DNA of 64,000 nucleotides from Myrmaecium sp. VS I D KN 1 (lineage: Eukaryota > Ascomycota > Dothideomycetes > Valsariales > Valsariaceae), in assembly GCA_019775845.1 (NCBI GenBank), contig JADQAV010000025.1, positions 248,001 to 312,000 on the forward strand. Direction: 5' to 3'. The notes beneath the pieces were generated by a model. That model saw nothing but the letters and a program-made list of their open reading frames with translations. It was not told where the DNA came from and made no database searches. How positions within the stretch are numbered: the stretch's first letter is position 1; every line of letters begins with the position of its first letter. This document shows, in pieces, positions 10,405-20,017 of the stretch. The translations under genes and the position numbers were made by a program.

Positions 10405-13400
10405 GCCCGAGCGCCCACTCCACGGAGCACATTCGTTCTTCTTCTTCTCACCACCACTACCACTATCATCAACCACTTCCTCCCAACCGTTTTGTTTGTA
10501 TAACGACCGTGCAATGATGTACATGATGAACCTGGGGACCAAAAGGCATGATCGCACTCGTCTTGCTTTCCATCCATTTCGCGCGCGCTCTGTCGCTTTC
10601 TCTCCACGTTTTCTCCATCGGGTGGTTGCCTCGACACTTTCTTAATTCTCTCCCCCTGCGCAATCTATTGGATTGCTGCAAAAGTTTGATTGGCTTCGGC
10701 TTCTTCTTCGGTGCAAGAACGCAAGACGCAAGAGAGAGGAAAAAAGAATACTTAAGAGATTCGTCCGATCGGCGGCAACGCACTTCAATCGGCGACGGGG
10801 AAGAAAAAGAAGAAGAGGCAGAAGAAGAGGGAGAAATAAGAAAAAAGATCGCATGCAGCAGCTCATGACTGACTGAATAACTAGTAGTACTAACGTAGTA
10901 TATAGTACCGTACCTGGGGCCTAGTAGACGGGAGGAGGTTCTTGTGTGTTTGCGCTGTTCATATTTTACGACGTTCTTTGTTTGCCTTGGTTCGTCCCTC
11001 TCTTGGAGGGAAGTAATAGGGTCTGTTATGGGTTTAACTACCTTATCTACGGCGTTTCCATTGGCGGATTTGTTGGTCTTTTGCTTCATCGTTCACTATC
11101 CTTCATGAAGGATTGTTTTCTCTTTCTCTGCTTCTTCCGCTTTTTCCTCTCTCTCCGAATGAACCCGTCTGCCCAGGGCGCCTGCTGTAGACTACTACTA
11201 TTGCTAGGTAATTGTTATCATTTACTTACTTACTACCTTACCACTCCATACTGTCTTGTGATCAGATCGGATCGGATCGAGCCGTTTCCTGTCTTCGTGT
11301 CATGGTTTGGAAGATCTTCCTTTTGCTTTTTTTGACGTGCGGGTGTTGTATTGTGCATTTGTTTGTTTGTGGGTCCAAGGTAAGGTGAGGAGGGAGCCTT
11401 GCAAACCGGGCAAGCATGCTCGATCGGTTCCTTGCAGCGGAGAGGGCATGCTTACTGCACCTTGGATATATGATAGTTCGGAAGGAAGATATAGAAAAAG
11501 ATGTCCCAAATAGGCACATAAAGACCGCTTTCTTCCTTTTCTCCCTTCAGTTTTTCCATTGAATTTTCCCCGTGTTCAAAGGGTATCAGCCGTGCGCGCG
11601 GCGAGCGAGCGAGCAAATGGGATAGAAACGAAACAAACCCCATCCCCACCATCCATCCGCACTGATTTCCATAATTCACTTTTATGCTCGTCATCAACTA
11701 AGTCCCGCACGGGCACGGTCATGAGTCCCATTGCGTATTCCTACCACGGTCCCTACGGTCGATAGTTACTGTGTTCGGTCGCATGTCATCCTGACGAGAA
11801 CCGGTTCCAGCACGACAATTGTTTAGCTTGTTGTTTTAACATGGGGGGAGGGGGTGGGGGATGGGGATGTACCGCGAAGGTACCGTGAAGGTACATGGAC
11901 GCGCAGGGAGTGGGGATTGTGGGTGGGTGGGCATGCTAACTATGTACATCTAATAGTTGGGAGGTGGTTTGCACATCCGCTCTCTCTTCCACTCTCTCCA
12001 TCGCTCTCTCTCACTAGACGTTGGGGGGTTAACTTACTTACGATTGGCGCACCTCATCTTCCACCATCCACATCCACATCAGATATGTACCATGTACGTA
12101 CACGCACGTACTCCATCCACCTGCATAACACCTCACATCTCCTTACCCACCAGCCCCTCCATCCATCCCCCCATTCCTTTCTCATCGGCGTTCATCGGTG
12201 ATATTGTAGTTCGCTAGTAGTCGTGGTGGAGCATCACTCCTCGGAAAACCAATTTCCCTTCTGTTTTCCCCCTCCCCTCCTGCTCCTTGGCTGGCTGACT
12301 GCCCTGCCTGCACAGTTTTTGCTTTTTGCGGGAAGGGGGCCGGCGCCGGCCAGGAGCGGATCGAGCTGCAGCAACGGCTTTCTTCATGGCTTTTCCCTTC
12401 TTTTCGGTGGGGGCAGCGGGGGGAGGGTGGCAGCCGGGGGGGTGTAGGTAGAGAAGCCGTCCATGCACCCTCACCCACCCTGCACCCTGCGCTGCTGCAC
12501 TCTGCACTCTGCACGATGCGGCCCATGCTGCCAACTGCCTACTAACCGTACTTATTACATACTAGAGTACTACTCACAAACCACTGCATCCCGCCCACGA
12601 ATCGCGATAGGAGGTGCTCGTTGGCGGTTTCTCCACTACCTAGCTAGGTACAACCTTGAAGGTAGCACGCACGGAATTGACCGCGCTGCCGCCCGCTCTC
12701 TCTTTTTCTTTCTTCCCGGGCGGGCGGATGGGCGGGTAGGTGGGCGGGTGGGCGGGTGGACGGTCCATCCCACTATGTATTTTCCCTGCGACTTGAGTTT
12801 GTACCTACAAACAAAACCCCCACCCGCTCCCCTCCGAGGCGAGGTGATGTGGCTGGGAGATGCCCGGAGAGCCAATCGCTACGGGGGCAGCCCTCGGAGC
12901 TTCAGGGGCGGCCAGTCAACCGCCAACGGCTAACCGTCAGCGGCCAAAAAGCAGCCAAGCGGCCGCGGCCGCGGACGCCCGTCCAGCATCCGACATCCGA
13001 CATCCAGCATCCAGCATGCTCGCGGCACAATCACACGTTCGCTGCCTGCTGCGAACTGCCTACCTGCCTGTCTGCCTTGCCTCTCCCCTACATATCTAAC
13101 CAGGTTTCTCCACGCCGCGCCAGCACTCTTCCACCGGACGTTCTCTCTCCGACACAACCCAATTCCGCTCTCTGCAGACACGAAAAAAGTCAATAACACG
13201 CGCGCGTCCGAGAGAGAGACAGAAAGAATGAAAGAGAAAGACATCGCGGGCATGAAAATGCAGCCACCGCACATATTGTTTCTCTCACCTGGGTCCGCCA
13301 ACGCATGGGGTCCGCCCTTGGTTGGAAAATGCGCACATAGCGCCATTGTTGCATCCCTAGACCCCTCCGCTCGCCTACTTTTAGACGAAAGCCACACAGC

Positions 13401-14791
13401 AAAACTCGCCGTGGTTTTTTGTCCTTAGCCTTGCGCGCGGGAAGAGAACGAACGGTGGTGACGGCTGTTGCGCGTTAGGCTGGCCTCCCCCAAGCCGCGG
13501 AGGTAAGGAGAGCCAATCAATGACTTTTTATCTCACGGCCGCAGGCCTTGAACTCTCCAGGCCTAACCTCCCTCCTGTCGCTCCCTCCGACATGAACTGA
13601 TATGGGATCAAGAGTACATCCAGATAGTAGCCATCTCGACCAAAACAGCCATGTCTCACCTTTCACCCAACTCACGTTCCAGCTGAGACATCTCACCTCA
13701 CCAACGCTCAAGGTGATCTCAAAGCAACTGGTATCCGATCCGATCTGGCCTGGCCTGGCCTTCTTCCCTTTCACCCCACGAACCACACCACAACCACCAC
13801 CACACCCACCAAAAGGGGATGTAAGCTGCATATGATAACTCGCTCTCCCTCGCAATTCCAAACCCTCCCTCCCCCCCATCCCGTTTCCCACGCGTATGCG
13901 TTCCCGGCACCTCCCCATCACGGCTTTGCGAACTACCTACCCATTGCAGGTGATTCGTAAGCTGCGCGACCACCCTTTCACCCTCGATCCCGTCCGTATC
14001 GCATCGCATCTATTTTTACTCTGACGGGAACGAGGAAGCAGCAGAAGCAGAAGAAAAAGGGAGAGAAAGAAGCAGAGGCGTCGTTCGTGCATGTGCGCCG
14101 CCGAATACACACATACATACGTACATACACACCAACCCACGCAGCCTCGCAAGGAAAATGTACTCTTTCGGTTCCGTATAGGTAGGTAAGAAACGACTCC
14201 GCCCCTCGAGAGGGGAAACGCCGATGCAAAATGCCGACGCACTCGAGCTATCACATCTTCAACTCCTGTCCTGCGAACACCCCTTTTCTAGGAAGAGAAG
14301 ATCATGGTTCGCGACCGAAGGAAAGAAGCATGTGCATGTATGAGTGTGGGTGAGCCAGGCACCCGGGACATTTTGAAGCCAAAGCATGAGGGAAAGAGAA
14401 ACCACCCCAATTCCGCGCCTATCTCGTCTACTTATTTACTTGCAGCACCTCAGCACGTTCTTTGGCCTGGAGCTGGCCTAGAGCTGGAGACACGGGGCAT
14501 CTCTCGCGTGGCATCAACTATCCCGTGGGATTGGGGGGAAAAGCAATTGTTTTGTTTTCCTCCTCCCTTGTCCATCACACACGGAGAGTTTTCTACAAAA
14601 GGGTGAGGCTGCATCGCTTCTTTTCTTCATGGTTCCCTATTTTCTTGTCTTGGGTTTGCTTATGCGCGCTGCATGGCGTCCAACAATGACGTCAGGTGAT
14701 GAGCTCGTGGCTGCAGGTTGCAGATTGCAGGCTGCATGAACCAGGGTAGGTTCTGGCTCTCCTCCTCCCCCCTGCCCCCAAAATATTCCCT
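10405..14791. other. Long convergent intergenic region with simple repeats
   Basis: About 4.4 kb between the ends of the GT2 gene and the aldolase gene. I find no supportable gene. It holds low-complexity sequence: CT-rich tracts around 11.1-12.1 kb, tandem GGTACC(G)-like units near 11870-11900, a G-tract cluster at 12717-12762, and a short tandem array of CATCC(G/A)(A/G)CAT-type units near 12985-13018. Open frames in it (up to about 206 codons on the minus strand near 10.5-11.1 kb) are low-complexity and match nothing I know. Confidence 0.45.
12717..12762 (+). repeat. G-tract cluster (GGGCGGGTGG-type), possible G-quadruplex
   Basis: A run of repeated GGGCGGGTGG and GGGCGGATGG units gives more than four GGG tracts separated by 1-4 bases on the plus strand. 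That satisfies the usual quadruplex pattern. It lies in a long intergenic region with no nearby gene start, so a role is not implied. It may simply be an expanded minisatellite. Confidence 0.5.
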
Positions 14792-16026
14792 TTACCGGAC
14801 TTCCGGGAGACTCTGCTCAACCTGCTCAAGCGCATCCATCGCCTCCCTCCAGTTCTCCCACTCCGCCTCGCCGGCCGGGAAGCCGCCCTTGAGCGGCAGG
14901 CGCGCGCCGTCCCTCTGGCCAAACCCCCGCACCCGACTCGTCGCCTCCTTGATCCCGACCGTGCCCCAGCGCGCGACCAGCTTCTCGCCCGCCGCGATCT
15001 TGTACTGCAGCGCGCGCATCGCCGCCAACCGCTCCGCCGTCAGCCCTTCCTTTTCTCCTTCTTCGAACAGGTCGAACAGCTTGACGACCGTCTTGGGGAA
15101 GATGGAGGCCAGCCCGTCGATGGCGCCGGCGCCGCCGACCGTGAGCACGGGCAGCAGCTGCTGCCCCAGCCCCGTGAAGGTGCGGAAATGCGCGTGCTCG
15201 ATCCGCGGCGAGAGCACGACGAGGGCGTGGTCGTCGAGGTTGCCGTGCGAGAGCTTGCAGCCGACGATGTTGGGGTGCTGCGCCAGTTGCTCGATCGTTG
15301 ATGGCGGCAGCGCGACTCCGTTTGATACGCCTGGGTAGTGGTATCTGGATTGTTACGATGCTCTTGTCAGTCCCCTTGATTTGGACGGAAGAAACAGCGG
15401 ATTGATCCGCGATGGTGGATGTACACATCCGACAAAACCGGAGGCCCAGCAGCACTCACATCAAAATCGGAATCGGCGACCGATCCGCCACCGCAACAAA
15501 CCACTCCAAGATGCCCGCCTGGCCCACAGCGGCGGCGAAGTAGCCCGGCACGAGGCAGAGCCCCCACTGGGCACCCGCGTCCCGCGCCTCGACCAGCTGC
15601 CGGACCGCCTCCCCGACCGCCTGGGTGGCCGTGCCGGCGACGAGGGGGTAGTCCGGGAAGCCGGCGCGGTCGAGCGCGCGCCGGACGTGCGCGATCACCC
15701 GCGTCCGCTCCTCGTCGGCCAGGTGCACGGCTTCCCCCGTCGAGCCGAGCAGGACGAGCCCGCGGATGCCGCTCCGGGCGAGGTGCAGGGCGTGCGCGGC
15801 TTGTGTTGCGACGTCCACGGCTGGGCTGATTGGGTCGTAGTCTGGGGCGGTGGGGGGGAGGAAGAAGGTTGGTACCTGGGAGGTGGGTGGTGTGAGTGGT
15901 GTCTTCTTTTTCATTTCTTCTCTTCTCCATGGCCGTTTTCTCCAGGGAAAAATGGCAGGATGGATATCGGGCTGTTTTAGGCGGACTTACCGGGACGTAT
16001 ATCCCTCGCGGCGGGACGTTGACCAT
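14792..16026 (-). CDS. DHDPS/N-acetylneuraminate-lyase family aldolase, candidate 2-keto-3-deoxy-rhamnonate aldolase
   Basis: Three exons, complement(14792..15344, 15460..15875, 15991..16026), give 334 residues. The protein is a class I (Schiff-base) aldolase barrel of the DapA/NAL family (PF00701). Visible family motifs are GSTGE at 56-60, the catalytic Tyr in YHYPG (152-156) and the Schiff-base Lys in VGCKLSHGN (Lys181). Fungi do not make lysine by the DapA route, so the enzyme more likely cleaves a 2-keto-3-deoxy sugar acid or a similar keto acid. It sits divergently next to a lactonase and an SDR that fit L-rhamnose oxidation, so cleaving 2-keto-3-deoxy-L-rhamnonate to pyruvate and lactaldehyde is the best guess (inference). 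The first exon is only 12 codons, with a good ACAACA-ATG-G context. Substrate cannot be read from sequence. Confidence 0.85.
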
Positions 16027-16607
16027 TGTTGTTGAATTCTTCTTCAAAAGAAATTGAGAAAGGTGAGCGAGTGAGAGAAGCTTTCAGTGACGATGATGAC
16101 GTCTTGCTCCCGCGGGATGCTTTCAGTAGGTTCGCGCGGCGAACGAGAAGGAGAGTCGTGATTGAGTAAAAGAAGGAGATGAAAGAGGGGGTGATCAAAC
16201 ATGTAAATACTCCTTTTCTCTCCCGCGCGTCTGCCGTTTTATCCCGTGCTTGCAAACACCCGACATACACTCCCGCCCGTCGGCATCCTCGTTTCGTCAC
16301 TTTCCCATTCTCCCCCACACACAGCCCGGGTGGAGCGGGGCGCGGGGTGGGGGGGCGCGGCCTCGGTTTCAATTCACCCGACCCGAACCACCCCACACTG
16401 ACGTCCTTCCCTGCGTCGATGCCCCGCGTTGGTTCACTGTCCACACGGGGGAGGGCGCGGGGGAGATTCGCTTCACGTGAAGCATTGGAAGACGGCTGGT
16501 GGCAGAGGAGGCTTGTTTGTTTACTCTCTTCTACTTCATCTTCTTCCTTCTCCTCATTCCCCTCGCTCATTTTCTTCTATCTCTCAATCTCTCCCTTACA
16601 GCCAGCC
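16027..16607. other. Divergent promoter region, aldolase / lactonase
   Basis: About 580 bp shared by the two divergently transcribed genes, which suggests joint regulation. A long pyrimidine-rich tract (about 16515-16600) lies just before the lactonase ATG, as is common in fungal promoters and leaders. The lactonase frame happens to stay open upstream to 16179, but that extension is low-complexity and I do not count it as coding. Confidence 0.5.
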
Positions 16608-17901
16608 ATGCCCTCCACACCATCACCACCAATCCCCCGCCGGCTCATCGACGCTCACATCCACCTCTGGCCCGCCGCGGCCGCGCACCCGGACGCGCAC
16701 GCGTGGATGACACCCGATGGACCGCTGACGCGGGAGCGCAGTTTGGGCGACTACCTCGCCGCCGTCGGGGCCGACGACAAGGAGGCCGTCCACAACGACG
16801 ACAACAGCAGCGGCAGCATCACCGCCGCCCTCCGCCGCGGCGGCATCATCTACATCGAAACCGACCGGCGCACCCCCCTGCGCTGCGGCGACCTCGCCCC
16901 CTCCTCCCCCACCGCACCCGCACCTAGCATCCCCACCGACCCCACAACCATCCTTGCCCTCACCTCCTGCCCCCTCTCCGAACTCGCCTTCCTGCGCTCC
17001 CTCCTCGAGGGCCCTCCCGCCCCCTCCCTCCCGCTCCGCGCCGTCGTGCCCTTCGCGCCCCTCGCCGCCGGGCCGGACGTGCTGCGCACCTACCTCGCGG
17101 AAGCGCAGCGCGTGGCGGGACCGCGGCTGTGGCGGCGGGTGCGCGGGTGGCGGTGTTTGCTGCAGGATGTGCGGACGGAAAGCGGGCTGCGGGGGGTGGT
17201 GGTGTTGGGAACGGCGTGGCGGGAGGGGATGAGGATCCTTGGGGAAAGGGGGTGGGTGTTTGATGCGGGCGTTGATGTGAGGGGGCGGGGCGTCTGGGGG
17301 GTGGAGGTCCTGGCCGAGATGGTGGAGGGGTTGAGGGCGGTGGGGGTGGGGACGGGGGTGGTTTTGAGTATGGCCTTTCTCCTTCTTTACATAGCGACTC
17401 TGCGCTTTCTTGCCTCCTGAAGGAGCAAAATGTGATAAACTAACCCTTCCCGCCCGTCCAGATCACCTCTGCAAACCCGACCTCGCCAACGGTCTCCACA
17501 CCGCCAGCCAGCGCGACGCCTTCACCCGCTGGTCCGGCGCTCTCACCCGCCTCGCCGCCCACGACCGCGTCTACATGAAGCTCTCCGGCGGCTTCTCCGA
17601 GATGGATCCCACCGAGGCAACGGCGCGTCCCGCCGCGCACCTCCTCGCCGCCATCCGGCCCTGGCTCGACGTCGTTGTGCGCGCTTTTGGCCCGGAGCGC
17701 ATCATGTTTGGTAGCGATTGGCCGGTGTGCACGGTGCGTGGGCCGGGCGCGGGCGATGTGGATGATGCGGCTTGGACGCGCTGGAGGGAGGTGGTGGCGT
17801 TGGCGTTGGAGGTGGAGGAGTATGGCTTCTCGCCGGCGCAGAAGGAGAGGGTTTGGTTTGGGACGGCGGTGGAGGCGTATGGGTTGGATTTGGGGGTGTA
17901 G
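16608..17901 (+). CDS. LRA2: Amidohydrolase-2 family lactonase, likely L-rhamnono-gamma-lactonase
   Basis: Two exons, 16608..17367 and 17462..17901, give 399 residues. It belongs to the metal-dependent amidohydrolase-2 family, a TIM barrel. An HxH metal motif is at the N-terminus (LIDAHIHLW), then IIYIETDR and a conserved NHLCKPDL His motif spanning the splice junction. YMKLSGGFSEM and the late metal/catalytic Asp in FGSDWPVCTV follow. This layout matches fungal proteins annotated as L-rhamnono-gamma-lactonase, the second step of the oxidative L-rhamnose route. The next gene (-) encodes the matching first-step dehydrogenase only 114 bp away, and the aldolase is divergent. The start at 16608 was chosen because family members begin shortly before the (R)RLIDAHIHL motif. 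The intron has a CTAAC branch. The lactonase class is firm; the exact sugar is inferred from context. Confidence 0.85.
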
Positions 17902-18015
17902 GTAGTGGCATTAGTAGCATGCGCAAGGGATTGGGGTGAATGCAGATGTATTTTATACTTTTTGGTCGTTGGATTGTTTCCACAGCTCCCTTCCCCATTC
18001 ACAATGACACCCACC

Positions 18016-19060
18016 TCACTGCAGGTTAACAAACAGCCCCCCATCAACCAGCAACTGCGCACCCGTCTATCCACATCCCCATCCCGCATCAGCTTGAAAG
18101 CACACAAAAGCACACGGCAAGGAGAAGAAGAAGAAAGGAGGAGGAGGAGGAGGAGGAGGAAGAAACATACGTACCACATACCGCGCCAACTCACTCGCCA
18201 AGAACACCGCCGGCCCCGCCACATCCGCCGGCACACCCGTCCGCCCCAACGGCACGCGACCCTCCATATACCGCCGCTTCCCCGCATCCGCCAGATCCGC
18301 CTCGTTGAGCCCGGTGCGCACGGTGCCCGGCAGGAGCGCGTTGCAGCGGATGCCGTGCCGGCCCAGCGCGCACGCCGCCGACTGCATCAGGCTCAGCACC
18401 CCGGCTTTGGTGGGCGTGTAGTGCGCTTGCTGGGCCCCGCCTACCAGCGCGCTGATGGAGGAGATGCCGATGATGGATCCCCCTCTGCGTTGCTCGTCGT
18501 CGGAGTCGCGGGAGTTGCGGGAGTTTTGCGCGACCATTTGCCGCGCGGCGGCTTGCACGCTGTAGAAGGCGCCCGAGAGGTTCGTGTGGAGGGTTTGGGT
18601 CCAGAGGTCGGGGGTGATGCTGTGGGAGAGGAAAAAGAAAAGAAAGGATCGTGGGGATCAGCATTCGGCGTACTCCGTGTCATGGGCGAGGGGGAAGACC
18701 GGAAGAGAAGAGGTGGAACTGCACAAGATGGACTCACTCCAAAAACCCCCGAAACTCGCACACCCCCGCGTTCGACACGAACACATCCAACCGGCCAAAC
18801 CGGTTCACCGTCTCGGCCACCAGCGCCGCGCCCGTCGCCGGCAGCGCGATATCGCCCGGCACGGCGATGAGCTCCGCCTCCTTCCCCGCTGCCTCTTCCT
18901 TCATGGACTGGAAGTGCGCTTCCGATTCCGCGTCCCCCAGGTGATTCACGGCGACGCGGGCCCCATGTTGGAGGTACGCGAGGGCGATGGCTCGCCCGAT
19001 CCCGGTGACGCCGCCGGTGATGGCGGCGACTTTACCGGCGAGGACGGGGGCGGTTGCCAT
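18016..19060 (-). CDS. LRA1: SDR-family dehydrogenase, likely NAD-dependent L-rhamnose 1-dehydrogenase
   Basis: Three exons, complement(18016..18066, 18175..18619, 18738..19060), give 272 residues. It is a classical short-chain dehydrogenase: cofactor motif TGGVTGIG near the N-terminus, NHLGDAES after the second strand, SNAGVCEFRGFLD (NAG motif), the active-site Ser in IGISSISALVGG and the YxxxK motif in YTPTK. Residues around the active site (SALVGGAQQAHYTPTKAG), the ACALGRHGIRCNALLPGT stretch and the C-terminal LLVDGGLFVNLQ closely recall yeast L-rhamnose 1-dehydrogenase (RHA1/LRA1), which oxidises L-rhamnose to L-rhamnono-gamma-lactone. The second intron carries a polypurine (GGA)n tract. 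Start: the first ATG before the Rossmann fold. It is convergent with the lactonase gene. An Arg/Ser/Asp-rich insert (NSRNSRDSDDEQRR) before GGSIIG looks species-specific. Confidence 0.88.
18121..18166 (-). repeat. Polypurine/polypyrimidine (GGA)n tract inside an intron
   Basis: A GAAGAAGAAGAAAGGAGGAGG-type purine run on the plus strand falls wholly in the second intron of the SDR gene. In the transcript it is a pyrimidine-rich tract close to the donor side. It is a simple microsatellite. Confidence 0.7.
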
Positions 19061-20017
19061 GGTGGGGGATGCGATGGGGAGGGAGAGATATAGGCGCGGA
19101 GGGATGAGATGGGATGGATGGATGGATGATGGATACTGCACGCAGGCAGAGGGGAGCAAGCGATCATAAGCTCTGGGAATGGACTCGTCTCCCCGGGCGG
19201 CCCTTATACCGGCCCTTCTATTGCGAAGGCCGTGCAGCAAGCATCAATCATCCTGAACACTTTCTCCGCTGGGGAAAGCTGGGGAAGAGGGGCGGGCTCG
19301 GTGCATTGGGGACCGAGAAAAAAGATGGGGTGGGGGGTAGGAGTAGGTCTGGGGAACGGCCGGGCTTAGCGACGACGGGAGCCGGCTCGGCATTTGACCG
19401 TCGGGTGTCGGGATCCTTCCGTCCTTCCCGCCTCTCGCTTTCTTTGTCTCCGATGCGAGAGATATGCCATCGGAAACGTGCTGCAGGTTTTCAAAAGACT
19501 GGACATCCGAGCTTTCTTGAGGGAACAATAAACGCAGACCAAACACTGCCTGACATCCCCCACGAGGCGCCATCATTCCAAGCGAAGGGCAAAAACCATG
19601 GAAAAAATAGACCAGCCCGCCCTGGGAGGACCACAACCCGCAAAACGAGGAAAGCGGAGGAGACAAGGCCTACCGACTAAAGAGAAATGCCAAAAACAAA
19701 AACATACAGCAGCAGGGATTCGCTAATGGTCACCCACTTAACTACTAATCTGCCGGTAGGCTGCTTAACTTTGGAAGAGCGGACGGGGTTCCGTGTTCTC
19801 AGCCTCCTATGGCCGTATGTGCTAGAACAAGCACGTAATCCATATTATATGTGGTCAGTCGGAGCATCGCAATTCACATTCAGAAGCATCTACCACGTCG
19901 ACAGCGGAAGAGACCGCAAAGGATGGTGATTTCGAAAGATATCAGTCTGCCTATACTACCTCCCAGCTTCCTACCTGCAGTAATCTGCTTTCCTCCCTCC
20001 ATCCCACCAGAACCACC
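19061..20017. other. Intergenic, SDR promoter and MFS 3' flank
   Basis: About 960 bp. A short (GGAT)n microsatellite near 19107-19130 lies just upstream of the SDR start. A plus-strand open frame of 188 codons (19114-19680) has no family signal and poor composition, so I do not call it a gene. Confidence 0.45.

Noticed and set aside
10469-11089. 206-codon minus-strand frame after the GT2 gene
   Set aside because: It is low-complexity (Ser/Lys/Arg runs from CT-rich DNA) and lies in the probable 3' untranslated region of GT2.
19114-19680. 188-codon plus-strand frame upstream of the SDR gene
   Set aside because: It begins in a (GGAT)n microsatellite, has no family signal, and overlaps the SDR promoter.
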